From Apricaphanius iberus (taxonomy: Eukaryota > Chordata > Actinopteri > Cyprinodontiformes > Aphaniidae): a stretch of 64,000 bases of DNA. Within the stretch, counting starts at the first letter, position 1. Each line of letters starts with the position of its first letter. The position numbers and the translations under genes are program-made. The stretch spans positions 558,001-622,000 of the forward strand of contig JAPXFQ010001501.1 of the NCBI GenBank assembly GCA_028564705.1, given 5' to 3'. Of this stretch, positions 44,871 to 57,601 are shown piece by piece. Below the pieces are notes generated by a model. That model did no database searches, was not told where the DNA came from, and saw nothing but the letters and a program-made list of their open reading frames with translations.

Positions 44871-46580
44871 ACTGATGGATTCAGTAGGGCATAAGAACAG
44901 AGCGACTTCAAGCACTGGTGAAACTCTAGCCCAGACCCCAACTGTACACAATAGAATCCTCAGTTGAAGTCATGCCTGCAAATATTTATTGCAATATTTA
45001 ATTTCGCAGCTGTCACTGCATGGGCGGGTCCCACTGCTGGACACCACACTATCCAACTTCTCTTTTGGATACCTCCTGGAAGTACTGACTAAGTTCCACT
45101 TTGGCAGTACACTATAAGCTACCAAACTGATATAAACAACCTTGAACTTTTCAGACTTGAACCATGGCCACCAACAAAACAAAAGAAGACACAATCAAAC
45201 GAAGAGAGCAAAAGCAAAAGAGGAAGTGGTAGAGCTAGAGCAGCCCAGTTCCCAAGCTGAAAGCTGCCACTGGATAAGGCTGTGTTTAGACAAGTAGCAG
45301 CAACCAGAGCCATGGAGCTTGATGAAGAAGTCGTGCCAACTTCTCAACTCATGACCAGGTTATTCCCCTAATTAAAGCCTAAAGCTCACAGAGCACCGTT
45401 CTCTGTTCCTACTGCTGCCTCAGAGAACAGCAAGACACAATATGATACAGTAAGACAACACTTCCTGCCCCTCCCTGCTGTTAAAAATCTTTTCTGTCAA
45501 ACTGTTGCTCAATTTAGGTCAAAGAAACTTATAGGGCAACATCACACGTGTTTGGAACAACAAAAAGACGAATTCAGGGCACAAACCAACCCCCCCACAG
45601 GCTGCAGGAGGCTTAGGGTGCTCTTTTACAATGGTGATCTGGCAAAGAGTTGCCGAAAAATTTGTGCCGCAAATGAATGCAACAAAGTCACACATCAGTT
45701 ACATATCTATAATATTGTATAATTCCAAAATACAATATTTAAACCCTTGATATTTTACCCGCTAATTTAACTTTTAACATCAATTTTTTCGAAATGGCTG
45801 GCTTCTACATCAGTTCCCTCATACCACAATGCTGATCCCATCTTGACAAGAGGAGACTGTGTGCGCAACAGCTGCATAAAAGCCAATCACCTTGCTAGAT
45901 AAAAAAAAAGTCCTCTCTTTAGAACGCTGCAGCCAGCAGAAGTTATTTTCTGAATAGTAAATTTTTTCAACTACATAACCTAAAGTTGTTGTCAAAAATG
46001 CACTGCCACATGAAGAACATGCAAGAAGCGAATCAGTGAGACAGAGATGGCCCAACATCCAGCTGTTTTGACATGTGGAGTTCTATAACAAAGGCTGAGT
46101 AGGTGTTTTTTTATGATGCTACAGCTGATTTTAGCTAATTGTGGTTTATGAGCAAATGTACTCCAGGCTACTTTGATGATACTGTTTGACTTGGACATTA
46201 ATATTATTTTTGTTCTGCCATTGTAAATCTTTGTTTAGTTTTTTTTCTGGAGCGCAATCAAGAATAATGAGCATCCATTTAGGTCAGAATTGTCGGTGGA
46301 TGGTAAACAGAGGTCTGTTTCTTTATCTGAGCTTGGGGAAGAGGGATTCTCTCTGTCTCCTCCCCATCATAATACTGAAACGGGTCAAGTTTTATCTGCG
46401 TTGACAGTGAAATCAGTTATTTCATTTTTTGTTTTGTTTTTACATGTCCGGTCTGGTAGAGTGGCATTTAGAATTGATTTCTGAGTATCAAGAACAAGGC
46501 CAACAGATTTACTTTCTCAAGCAGAGCATTACAGCTTCTGCTGTAGTTCTCCACTTCATATTGCAGTGGATTTAGTTTGA
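44871..46580. other. Intergenic stretch
   Basis: No gene or named repeat supported. 45130-45330 is purine-rich and has a hydrophobic antisense frame with no recognisable features. Confidence 0.6.
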
Positions 46581-46904
46581 AGTTATGGAAATGGATAAAC
46601 AAAGGAGAAGAAAAGACGAAGAAGAGAGGTAGGAGTAGTAGGAGTTTGAATTGATGATACAAGAGAAAGGAAAACAAAAAGAACACAAGAAAACATCCCA
46701 GTCCTCCACATCCGCTGGATGCCAGAGAGGTGGAAAAAAAGAACGACAACCAATTAAAACAGAGAAACATTAACAAAGAACAAACCAAATAATATGAACT
46801 AAGAACTACACAACACAAAAAATCAGTATATAACTGCAATACCAATGTCACTGAAAAGCTTTTGGCACCAATTATTTATTGGTGATAACCTCAACCCAAG
46901 AATA
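46581..46904 (+). repeat. C-rich dispersed repeat, copy 2, left segment
   Basis: From about 46790 (ATATGAACTAAGAACTACAC) it follows copy 1 from 10695, ending at CCTCAACCCAAG just before the MITE at 46905. The part before 46790 is A/G-rich and less clearly related. Confidence 0.65.
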
Positions 46905-47563
46905 AAGCCTAGTTTATGCATCTTCAATGGCAAATTTGTACTCAGACGCAGAGGTATTGACAAAGACGTTTTTCGTTTATAGTAGTCCGCCTCTCCAATC
47001 CAGTCCCTATTGTTTTTTCAGCGTTGCTTGACCTGGACAGCAGGGGGTGCTAACTTTTCATGGTATCTCTGCCTAATATCACAGCGTCGTTTAATTTTTC
47101 ATTTCTAGGCTTGTGAACGTATTTCTTCCTCAAAGAGCAATGGACGACAGAAAGTTAGTTTTGATTAAGCTGTAAAGCTTTTTACTAGAGGTGCAGCTCA
47201 TTGAATACTCTAGAAATGCATGGAGACAAAACATAGATGCCTTTTTGTTGTTTTCCTACACCTCTTTGTGTTCAAAATCACCAAAAGAACAGATTAGATG
47301 AATTATCCTTTCAATATAAAGCATGTACTGCATTAACTACTGATTACAGCGACTATAGAGCTCTGTTCTGGTTAAGCAATCTCTGGCTGTTATTGAATCT
47401 GACCAATCAGATGCATATGCTATCCTTTGACGGAGACAGATAGTTAAAAATTGGGCCTCTACGCCATGCGTCCTTGTGGAGGTGACGGAGAGCCCTTATG
47501 TTGACGGATAATGGTGTTGCGTCTATCTGTCTCTGTCAAAATGGAGAAGCATAAACTAGGCTT
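46905..47563. mobile_element. Harbinger/ISL2EU-like MITE inserted in the C-rich repeat
   Basis: AAGCCTAGTTTATGC at the left end is exactly inverted at the right end (47549-47563). The interior is CpG-containing (ACGGAGACAG, GTTGACGGATAATGGTG), with no transposase. Its flanks rejoin to match copy 1 near 10810-10880, showing that it entered an existing repeat copy. Confidence 0.75.
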
Positions 47564-47749
47564 GAATCCGTAGATACCGATATACACTGTGGTAATCTGC
47601 ATAAGGTTTAAACTTTAATTATTCAGAAGGTAAAAGACTGTTTATATAGTTTGCATGGTTGTAAAAATGGGTCTGTCACTATTGTTTATGCAGGTAAGCT
47701 TTTAAGTAATAAAACTCTGGGGTGAGTTTTATTGCAAGCTGTAAAAAAC

Positions 47750-48072
47750 AGGATGTCTGTAGAGTTAGGGTGTTGCCATAAAACCATAAACTCAGAATGA
47801 GCTTTTAAGAAAAGACGTCTCACCCATATGACTGTATAATTTTCTGACAGCCAATAAGAGCTAAGAGACTGTTTGGAAATGATCTGATTGGAGTAAGATT
47901 CGGGGGAGAAGAAACGCCTAGAGGCCCGGTTGTCTATAAAGCTGTGAAATGAAGATCAGTTAATTGTTCAGATTTCTTTAAATCTGGACCACAGGGGAAC
48001 GGAGGGGGCAAAATTCCTCTGTAAAACTGCAATTTGTTAATCTGTTCAAAATAAATGTTAAACTGGAAATTG
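47750..48072 (+). mobile_element. Candidate LTR with promoter-type signals
   Basis: CCAAT (about 47850), TATAAAG (about 47935) and AATAAA (about 48049) occur in LTR order and spacing, followed by GGAAATTGGCTCC. No paired LTR or internal region is seen in the window. Ends not defined. Confidence 0.35.
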
Positions 48073-48127
48073 GCTCCATTTTGTCTCTGCTTGAACATGC
48101 ATTGAATTACTTATGATAATTATTTAA

Positions 48128-48410
48128 TTCAACAACACACACCTGTGTGTGATTATGCTGATACATATAAGGTTTCTCAGTGCAAGTGTTTGAGCTACAG
48201 GGAGCCAGTGTAAGTACTTTAGAACTGGGGTGATGTGTTCTTCTTTCTTGTTTCTAGTGAGAACACGAGCAGCAGTGTTCTGGATCAGCTGCAGCTGTCT
48301 GCTTGATTTTTTTAGGTAGACCTGTGAAGATACTGTTACAGTAATCAAGACGGCTAGAGATAAACACATGGATCAGTTTTTCTAGGTCTCCTTGTGTCAT
48401 CAGTTCTTGC
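48128..48410 (-). pseudogene. L2-like LINE C-terminal fragment, frameshifted
   Basis: Minus-strand text DLEKLIHVFISSRLDYCNSI, then after a frameshift RQLQLIQNTAARVLTRNKKE and HITPVLKYLHWLPV. These are the conserved C-terminal words of L2/Maui-type reverse transcriptases. It ends abruptly at about 48410 against the C-rich repeat. Confidence 0.85.
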
Positions 48411-48417
48411 TGATGAC

Positions 48418-49112
48418 CCCCCCCCAGGAGAGGTACCTGAACCAACCCAGTAGGACCTCGCCCCGATACATTGGCCACCTGACACACCAGCCCACCCAGG
48501 CATGCACCAAGGCCGAATTGGACTGCACCTGGGCCCCCAGCCACAGAACATCAAGAGCCTCATCGGGGCATCATTCACTGGCAGGGAGTGACAGAGGGGA
48601 AATAGGCCCCCATCAGATGTACGGCCTGAGATGCGCAAGGTGAGAGGAAAGCTGAGAACCCAAACTGACAGGTAGACAGAGACAGGCAGACACATGATGG
48701 AGAAGCCCTCACAGCGGCAAGACAGCCCACCAGCCCAAGCGCCAGACCAGACAGCCTGATCTATCCCCCGGACCCCAACCGCTGATCATTCGTAGTTAAC
48801 AGGGGCATGGAAGACCTAGCCTTTCTCCTCCAGATCGAATGTGGTGTTGTTGCGTGTTGTTCTAATGTGCACTTAAAACAGAGGGGTGGGACATGGCAAT
48901 ACTGCATGACACCCCAAACCCCGGGACCTCGGTGTCTAAATGCAGTTAAGCAGTGCGCACCAGCACCAAAGGTGATGCTCACTGAAGGGCTCCCCAAAAA
49001 GTGTGCCCACTGCAAGGTCCCTTATGTGTGTGTCTCATGAAAATGTTATAAGTGAGAGTGTCCAAGTTGTATAGTAAAATTGGGACACAGGCCACCACCA
49101 GACAGCAAAGAT
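48418..49112 (+). repeat. C-rich dispersed repeat, copy 2, core segment
   Basis: 48718-49112 aligns with 11616-12025 in the same orientation, sharing CTTAAAACAGAGGGG, GCCCACCAGCCCA and TGTGTGTCTCATG words. The preceding part is C-rich as in copy 1. Copy 2 has been split from its left segment by later insertions. Confidence 0.75.
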
Positions 49113-49382
49113 GGAACACAATATTAAATTACATTATAAATGACTTGAAATTCGAAGTTTAAGGCTTGAGACTTGAGGGTAATGACTTGAGACTTACTTG
49201 AGACTTGCAAAGCAATGACTTGGTCCCACCTCTGCTGTAAAACTACCTAGGAGTGTAGGAGTTGTAAAGCAGAGGCCACCACCTCTGTTTAGTGTTGGTT
49301 TTTCATGCTTAATGTAGATTTTGTTTACCAGTCTTTGATCACTGGTGTTAACTATCTTGTTATATGATTTTTTTTGTTGCAG

Positions 49383-49560
49383 TGGACCTCATATGCCACA
49401 CCAAGAAGCTCGTGTTTGGAAGTTTTCACAGCATAGTGACCAACACAACCACATTGACCAACTCACTGAACTGGTTAAAGAATGGGATGCCATCCTATAG
49501 CAGAGTGTGACAAACCTGATGACCAGAATGAGGAGGAGATGGTTCTCCGAGTTCTATTGA
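49383..49560 (+). pseudogene. Tc1-like transposase C-terminal fragment
   Basis: Reads ARVWKFSQHSDQHNHIDQLT, then ELVKEWDAIL, a stop, and SVTNLMTRMRRRW. This is the end of a Tc1-type DDE transposase (ELVKEWDAIPQQ..T.L..SM..R is usual). Interrupted by a stop; an isolated remnant. Confidence 0.75.
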
Positions 49561-50916
49561 GGCCAAAATTTTTTTTTATCAATCTACCATTAAATTTTCT
49601 AGATATATTTATTGTTAATTTAATTGTTCAATCATCTAGTCTAATAAACAAAACAAATCAAGAGCCAGTGGCAGAATGAAATGTATACTAAATAAATAAT
49701 CCATGTGCTCAATCCAGTAAGAAATTTTTTTTTTTTTTTTAAAAAACAATGCCTGTTTTTTTTCCAACAGTATAACATTTATTGCCAGTATTGTTACAAC
49801 AAAAACATAACCAACCAAGCAAACCCAAATCCTTACTGCATATTTGTAACTAGCAAAGCACATTTGTCCCCAGAAACTGTAACTTAGTGATGCCTTAGAA
49901 CTTGTGTTCCCCAGGCACAAAACAGAGAACAGGCTGCTTGATGAAGGTGGACTCAGTGTAAGAAAAATTATCCAGATGATTACTCAGCAACATACAAATA
50001 AAATTGCTTCTTTCCAGGACTCTTATCACCTATATGGGTTTATACAGACCTGTGCCAGCAGTTTATGATTTTCACAGCAAGACTAAGCTTGTTTTTCCCC
50101 TGCTACTACTCTGGTGTCATAGAGATTGGTGTGATATGAGTTCTTGGGTGAAAAACTGAACAGGATGATGTAGCAAAGCTAAATTTGCAATCCAACACAA
50201 ACCACATCTACATGCAAGGTATTGCACATGAGAAATTGACTGTGCTAGCAACTTTATCCTCTCATTATTTTCAGATCCTTCACACTCAAATATTCTCTAA
50301 TACGTTATACCCTTCCCAGATCAAGTATAGATCTTCTTTCCAAGTATTATAGTTGAGAAATAATCTGTTTTGGCTTCTCCCTTTAGGGATTACCACAGTG
50401 AATCATCTGTCTCCAGTTAGTTTTATTCTAGACACCATCTGCTCTCACACCAGCTAACTGCATGTCCTCTTTCACCACATTCATCAATCTCCTTTTTGGT
50501 CTTTCTCTTTGCCCCTACCTGGACTGCTGTAAACATGTCCAAACCATCTCAGTCTGGCTTCTCTGACTTTTCCTCAAAAACATCTAACTTAACCTGTCCC
50601 TCAGATGAACTCATTCCTGATCCAATCCATCCTCACCACTCCCAAAGAAAATCTAACATCTTGAGTTCTGAAACCCCCATTCCTGCTTCCTGTCTTGTCC
50701 TTATTGGTACTATCTCAAAAGCATGCAGCATCACTGACTTCTATCTTAAACACCCTTTCTTTCATTATTACCGAAATCCTTTTATCACACATCACACACT
50801 GCACTTTTCTCCTCCCTTTCCAACCACCTTGCACATGCTTCTTGAACTCTTTTACCATTCTGCATTGCTTCTAAGTACTTCAAGTTCTCTACCTTTATTA
50901 CTTCTCTACCTATAAC

Positions 50917-51187
50917 TGTGACAGTGCCCTGCCCTAGTTGGTGATTGTCTGCACCTGTGTCCCAATCTGTTTTACCGGATCCTTCTCCTTACCTTGTGTG
51001 TATTTAAGACAGTGTTGTATCTTTATTCCCTATCAGATCATTGTTATGTCATGTTGTCTTCCTGTGTGTTTGTGCAACACTGTCTTCCTCCTGCTCAACA
51101 TTTCTGCCATCATCGCCTCTAATAAACAATCCTTGTGCTTCTACTATGTCTGTGCTAGGGTCCGTACCTAGTCCAGGAAAGCTGACT
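50917..51187 (+). mobile_element. Solo LTR (Ty3/gypsy-like) with ATAAC duplication
   Basis: Starts TGTGACAG and ends GCTGACT, with a TATTTAAG promoter-like box (about 51001), AATAAA (about 51121) and flanking ATAAC copies (50912-50916, 51188-51192; possibly TATAAC). Removing it restores continuous RTE text on both sides, so it inserted in that LINE and later lost its internal part by LTR recombination. Confidence 0.7.
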
Positions 51188-51680
51188 ATAACTTTCCAAA
51201 CATCATAGTTCATGGAGATTCCTGTGTAACCTCATCCATCAGCCTGCCAATTACCAAGGCAAATAACATGGGCATTAGAGCCTTGAACTCCTCTGTAACT
51301 CCTACAGCATGCCTCACTACTGTCACTGCTCTCATAGATGTCCTGCACCACCCTAACAAAATTCTCTGCCACTCCAGACCACCTCATGCTGTATTACAGC
51401 TCTTGGCACCCTGTCATACAGTACACTTTCTCTGAATCTACAAGTACACAATATAACTCCCTCTGACCCTCTTTGTACTTCTCCATCAGTATCCTTAAAT
51501 CAAAAATTGCTTCTGTTGTACTCTTTCTTGTCATAAAATGTATTACTGTTCACAAATTCTTACTTCTGACCTAAGCTTGGCTTCCACCATTCTTTCCGAC
51601 AGTCTAATTGTATGACTCATTAGCCCTGTTCCTCTAAAGTTGCCACAGTTCTGTACATATTGCCTGTTCTTAAGAATCTG

Positions 51681-51850
51681 CACTAAAAAACGTGATCCTC
51701 CATTCCTCAGGCATCTTCTTGCTTTTCAAGATCTTGTTGAAGAACCTTGTCAAGAACTCTACTGCCACTAAAAAACGTGATCCTCCATTCCTCAGGCATC
51801 TTCTTGCTTTTCAAGATCTTGTTGAAGAACCTTGTCAAGAACTCTACTGC
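51681..51850. repeat. Exact 85-bp tandem duplication inside the RTE copy
   Basis: 51681-51765 and 51766-51850 are identical, both beginning CACTAAAAAACGTGATCCTC. As expected LINE text continues on both sides, the duplication arose after insertion or is an assembly effect. Confidence 0.95.
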
Positions 51851-52495
51851 CACCTCTCATAGGAACCTCCACACCTCATCAGGAACAACTACGTTTCCCG
51901 TCTTCGGCCTCTTCAAGCTTTCCTCATTTGATCCCTACTAATCTCAGCTACTTCCTGATCCATAACAGCCACTTCTTCTACTCTACATTGTCTCGCATTT
52001 TCCTTGTTCATTAGCTCTTCAAAGTACCATTTCCATCTTACTCTTTCCATCTTTAATCGAAATTGGCACCTGTAAATTTCCATAAATCCTCACCTAACCT
52101 GTTGCGCATCCTTTCTATCTCTATTCCCCTGCCTCGTACAACAATCATTCACTCCCTCATTACTGTCAAACGTAACATACAACTCATCATATACCCTTTG
52201 TTTGACCTTTGCCACCTCCACCTTAACCGCATAATGCACAGTATATTCCTATACATCTGTTTACTCTCCTCTGTGTTCTCAATGTCCCACTTCTCCTGGC
52301 TAACTTCTTTCTCTGTATATGCTCCTGGACTTTATCATTCCACCACCAAGTCTTTATATCTACTGTTTTCTTCGAGGTGACACACCAGATACCCTCCTAC
52401 CTGTCTCCCTATTCACATTAGCTGTAGCTGTCCAGTCATCTGGGAGCACCTCCTGGCAACCAATAGCCTTTCTTAACTCCTCAAATGACTTGTCA

Positions 52496-54000
52496 TTTCA
52501 GTCAACTAAAATGACAAGCAATTTTAGGTGACTAAAATACATATCTTTTTTTATAAAATAATTTTCAACTGCTGGCAAATCTACTAAAGGCAAAAATATC
52601 TGCTTGGAACTGTTTAATAAAAGGGGCTCAAACCATGCCAACCACCCCTGATCAGATATAACACACAGCTAAGAACAAATAATATATCTGGATTATGAAA
52701 ATTAAACTAATACTCATATAGAAAAAAATAGACAAAAAAATGCAAAATAAATAGATAAATAAATGCAGAATAATCAAGTCCCGGATTGAAATGTCAATGG
52801 TCATTTTTAAACTACAGCAAATTAAAGATGCTCAGGGTAGAGAAAAATGATGTGTAATGGGCCTTTAGCCATTTCCTGACTGGGAAGATACAAAACTGCA
52901 GACAACTACAGCTTTGTTTAGAAACATGACAAATGTGACGCGGTTATTTAATCTGGCTAGCAAGTACTTTTTGGGTTGTCACATTTACTGTGATAATATG
53001 ACACGAACATTTTAGTCTTCAACTTTATCTCATTTAAACAAAATGTCTAAGTGAATTTTCCTTTGAGAGAATATAGAGGTTTTAAATGCCTTTTCAGATT
53101 GTCGTGCTCTCCCCGTGAAAAGCTGCTCTGCATCCTTTGCTCTTGGTTTTGCTTTTGTCTTTGTCATAAATGAGTCCATAAATCTTTTTTTGTTTTTCTC
53201 TAAGCCATGAACATTTTCTACTTTTTTATCATAACGTGATCAGCTATTGGCTTCCAGGGAGTTTTTTTAAACAGTAGTTAGCTTCACGTCTCATTAAGAC
53301 AACTGACTGGTTCTCTTCCCACCTGTTCCATTTGTTGAGTGCTTCTTTTGTCTGTTCCTTGCATCTTTCCATCTGGTTGGATTTTTGTCATTGTTGATTT
53401 TTATCTCGTCCTTTATTAGTTGACAAAAATGTCAAGTCATTGTCTTGGTCTCTATGCAATATATATTTTTTTTTTTTTTTTTTTTTTCATCTGAAAAAAT
53501 ATATTTCTGATGAAAATATTGACGAAAATATTTAATCAGCAAAATTAACGCATTTTGGTATCCCGGGCCTTCTCAACCAATTCATTACGGACTTCGTGTT
53601 TGTGATTTGCATATTTGATTCGTCTTAGATTCTAAGCTGGATACTCTTCCCGACACAACGCTCTGCGTTTTTTGGGGGGACAATCCCTGGCTTTTAACCC
53701 AGTATGGTAGCAAGTTTCAACTGTTTTATTTTACAACAAACAAAAGTAATGGCTGGCTTGTGAGGAGATCTTTAGACAGCAATCTGTTGGAGTTCTAGGG
53801 TTGGGGTGCTTTAAGGCAAACACACATTTGAATCTGTTTGTCACAGATTAACAGTGTTAAATTTTTTAAGTTAATGGCTGGCTGTAGTAGGCACTGAGAC
53901 TGAGAGTCTTGTGGTTGCTGGAAATCAAAGCCTAATGACTTGGTGAGGCCCTTTGTTGTCTCTGAAGGCATTAGATGGTGCTGTACTCACACACCTTTAT
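52496..54000. other. Intergenic stretch
   Basis: AT-rich; a T-run lies at 53467-53487. No gene or named repeat supported. Confidence 0.6.
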
Positions 54001-54004
54001 AGGT

Positions 54005-54290
54005 CTTAGCATAGATTTCCTATGCGACTGACTTCAGGACTTTGTGATGGCCAGGCAAAACCATTCACTTTGTTGCCCTTCAGCCACTTTGTAGCTAATT
54101 TGACATTATGATAAGAGGCAGTGTCCATTTGGAAGACCCAACCTTTCAATTCCTAACTGATGGAATATGGTTTGTCTGAGTTTGTGGTAGCACTGCTGTC
54201 CTTTCATTTCCTCAGGTTCCACACTGGTGGGTGCAGTGGAGGCACCTACTAGGCAGCTCTCCCTCTGTAGGCAGCTTTGCTGCCGTAGGC
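54005..54290 (-). pseudogene. Tc1-like transposase remnant, antisense
   Basis: Plus-strand words CTTTGTGATGGCCAGGCAAA, ACTTTGTTGCCCTTCAGCCA and GTGTCCATTTGGAAGACCCA are the complement of the middle of a Tc1-type transposase gene (the catalytic region coding for ...VFQMDN). No intact frame; the right end is badly decayed. Confidence 0.7.
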
Positions 54291-54300
54291 ACACCTGCAA

Positions 54301-56998
54301 TCCATCAAGGCCATCAGCAGTAGGATAAGAGGAGCTGGAACTTCATTCATCTCAGATCATCCAAACATTACTGTCATAAAGTTACTCCTTCCTTTGTCAC
54401 CGAAAGAAGCTGCGGAACCCTCCTTTAGATCATCTACACTTCTCCTGGATTTTTCCACTAAGCTCACCTTCACTCCAGATTCCAGCCATTCTTCCCTGGC
54501 GTTTCTACTTCTTCATCCAGTAAGCTGCTTACTGTTGGTTAGCAGAAATTCTCCTTCTATAAAAGCAATGCTTACCTCTCTGCCCCACTCTTCCAACATT
54601 CCAGGTACATACAAATCAGGCAGGTCGTTCCAGATCCAGGCCCCCTCTTCAGTGTTTTATTGTTGGTATATTCTGATGCTGAAGAAAGCAATGGAAACCT
54701 TTCTTTCATTTTTATGGAGTTTAGAAGGACTGCTTTAGAATGTTTTAAGATCACATAGTGAGGATGAAAGGTACCATACAATCATATGCAATGAAATAGA
54801 ATATTATCGAAAGGTTTATTTAGTTTAGTAACTCAAGTCACCAAGTGAAACACATTATTTAGATCATTTCCATAAAGACTGTTGTTTTCATGCCTTTTTG
54901 TTAATTATGATAATGTTTATAGTTAAAATATAACATTATGGATTACAATATTACAACAGAACAATACAGAAACATTTAATTACAGAAAGGTAGGTTTAAT
55001 GAAAAGTATGTTTAATATCTGCTTAAAGGTTCTTCTTTTCAACAACTGTTACAACTCACCAGAACTTAATTCTCAATAGTCAATGTGTTCATAGACACAT
55101 CGTTTTTTTTTCCTACACACAGAAAAATCCAGCTTCCCCTGTTTGAATAGTTTACTCAGTGCTCTTGGAGATTATTATATGTTGGATGTGTCAATAAATC
55201 TGTTGTCAATTAATGCACCGTCTAGATTCTCTTCTGCTACCTCCTGAAAAGATCTTCAAATCAACATGTATGCAAACAGAACGTAAATAAGGAAAAAAAA
55301 AATTTATTATTAATGCTCAACAGAGTCGTCAAGAGATGTCAAGTCATTTTGGTGATATTAAGGACTGGTTTGTATTTCATCGGATCTAAAACGTTACGTT
55401 CGCTCTGAAGCATCACTGGTATAAGAAAGTCCGTTAGCGTGGAGATTAGCACCGTGGAAAAGAAGAGAAATCCACAAATTATGAATCACTGCACATTAAC
55501 AACAGTGAGCTCTGTAGCTTCATGTTCCCTAAAAAACATTTTACCAGACTGCAGCATGGTGTAGAACACTGTCTGCATAGTAGTCCCATCCACAAGGAGT
55601 AATTTAAGAAAACATAAATGCATAGCTCATTGATTTCTAAATATTTATTAAATAAAGAGTTATTGACTGTCAGTTTGCAAGGTGGAATCATAATGAGCTA
55701 ACATTTTCCCATTATCTGAGCTTGTTGGTATCTTAACAAATAAATCTTAAAAATAAACAGTCAACCTGAAAAGTGAGAAAAGTCCTTGTTTGTTACGTCT
55801 GAAATGCTGACTAATTTAAAGGTGGAAAGGGATTTATGTGGCCTGAATCACTATGATGGCCGAGATAGAGGAAGAGAGAGTGAAAGAGAAGGCGTGTGTC
55901 TTATCTCCGTGCCGTGACGAGGAGTTCAGAGCACACCAGCACGTGGTTTTCCACAGGCCTGTTTGTGAAAGTGAAAAGTTACACTGTTCCTCTGAACTGT
56001 CTCATTTCACTGAACTGTACTCTTGCTTAGAATTACTGTTTTACACAGAACAAAATTTGTTGTGTTCAGAGACTTTCCTATTCATCTTTCTTTCTTCAAA
56101 TCAAAACTATAAATAAACTGAAATTGGTACACCCAGATTATTGCATAAGCAATTCAGATTTTTGCGGCGTAACTCCGAGCCTCAGCATGTTCTATGATGA
56201 CTATCATTTTTCCCTGTGCTTTATCTGAAGTTGGGCTTAGTGTGAAGGAATTCTGCTTATCTTACTACAGCTCCCTCTATGAGTGTAATGGGGCAACCAC
56301 GGTCTCTTCCTCTTCATTTGAAGTAATTTTTGCAGATAATGTGGAATCAAAGTCTTCCACTTTAGCCAACTGATCCAGGTGGGGGATTTCCGATGTGGAA
56401 GGTCATAAGGCTAAGACAGGTCTCCTGCCACAATCATAAAAGTAAAGACCTTTTTCTGAATGAACTTTACAACTTCAGTCAGAGGGTTACACCCACCCAT
56501 CATACATACGATTGTCTAATTTTTTTGCCTTTTTAACTCATTTAAATGATTCCTTCTCAGGGCTAAAGCGCTTATGCTTCAAGTTACCTTTAAAAATTTT
56601 TAATTAAACAAGAATTTGATGAACAAACTGGAAGTCGTTGTTTTTTTTTTTCTTTAATCCAAACATGACCCTATTTTACACACAGGATAAAATGAATACT
56701 TAAACCTTCACTAATATTTGTTTCAAGTTGCATCTTACCGTACCATCTCCATAATTGTCAGTAACCAAAGTAACCTGGTCTTTACCTGTTATTGTAATTA
56801 TTTAAATCTAACTACCTCTACCAAAATCTTGTATATTCATTATTAATTCTAACCACAGTTTATTTTTTCATCTTTGCAAAGATTCCTCTGTGAGTTATGG
56901 CAAGCTACTATTCTTTTCCAAGTAGATCTCTTACTGTACTCTGATTATGACAGTGTTATGGTTTCCCTCTCTCTGTCAGTCCCTGTGTCTTTGATTGT
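54301..56998. other. Intergenic stretch
   Basis: No host gene supported. A plus-strand frame at 55853-56116 (MMAEIEEERVKEKACVLSPC) has no recognised domain and no splice context. Confidence 0.55.
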
Positions 56999-56999
56999 T

Positions 57000-57185
57000 C
57001 CTAATTCAATTCATAAATACTTTATTGATCTCAGAGGAAAATTAAGTTTTGTTGTAGCTCATACTAATTGATTCTACAAGGAGTTGTAGATCGTGATGAC
57101 TATGGGGAGAAAGGACTTCCTGTAGCAGTCTGTGTTGCAGCACAACTGAGAACCCTGTGACTGAAGACACTCTGTTGATGTAGGA
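57000..57185. repeat. LINE-linked dispersed repeat, decayed
   Basis: ATAAATACTTTATTGATCTC, AAGGACTTCCTGTAGCAGTC and GACTGAAGACACTC resemble the fish repeat at 39855-40000. Confidence 0.45.
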
Positions 57186-57601
57186 TATCAATATCTTAAC
57201 ATAATATGTTAATTTATCCTCCTCTGTGTCTCCAGCTCTTTGTCATGTTGTTGTTGTTCCCTCATCTCTCATCCTCAAGTCATCCTAGCTTGATTTCCAG
57301 TACCCCTAGTTTGGCTCTGATACTGACCAAGCTGATTATTAAAGAGTCTTCTTAATCAAATTCCCTGCATTTAAAGATCTATAGCTTTTGGCATGTTTGT
57401 CAAGATATTTGTAGCCATTCTAATATTCCCAAAATCCTGTGTTTTGAGCTGTTGGAAAATTTGTAGAATAATTTGCCATTTTTAAGGTGGCTATAATGTT
57501 AAGAGGACTAAATCTTCTGCAGGTGTAGTTACAGGGGTTGTAGCCACTGTTTTCATTTCAATGGCAAGAGCACCTGAAGAGAAGATGGTGACGTTGGTAA
57601 G

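Larger units (their letters stand above)
50375..52495 (-). mobile_element. RTE-type LINE, antisense, interrupted by a solo LTR
   Basis: On the plus strand it reads as the complement of an RTE-clade LINE: CATGTCCAAACCATCTCAGT, AACATCATAGTTCATGGAGA, ACACCCTGTCATACAG-like words and TCATTCCACCACCAAGTC, in the order expected for linker and reverse transcriptase. There are many stops and internal gaps, so it is inactive. A 271-bp LTR splits it at 50917-51187, and an exact 85-bp tandem duplication lies at 51681-51850. Confidence 0.85.

Noticed and set aside
46468..46851. 127-codon hydrophobic minus-strand frame
   Set aside because: Hydrophobicity comes from an A/G-rich plus strand read in reverse; it overlaps the left segment of a dispersed repeat.
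55853..56116. 87-codon frame starting MMAEIEEERVKEK
   Set aside because: A good-looking start, but no signal peptide, domain or splice site. The minus strand is equally open for much of it.
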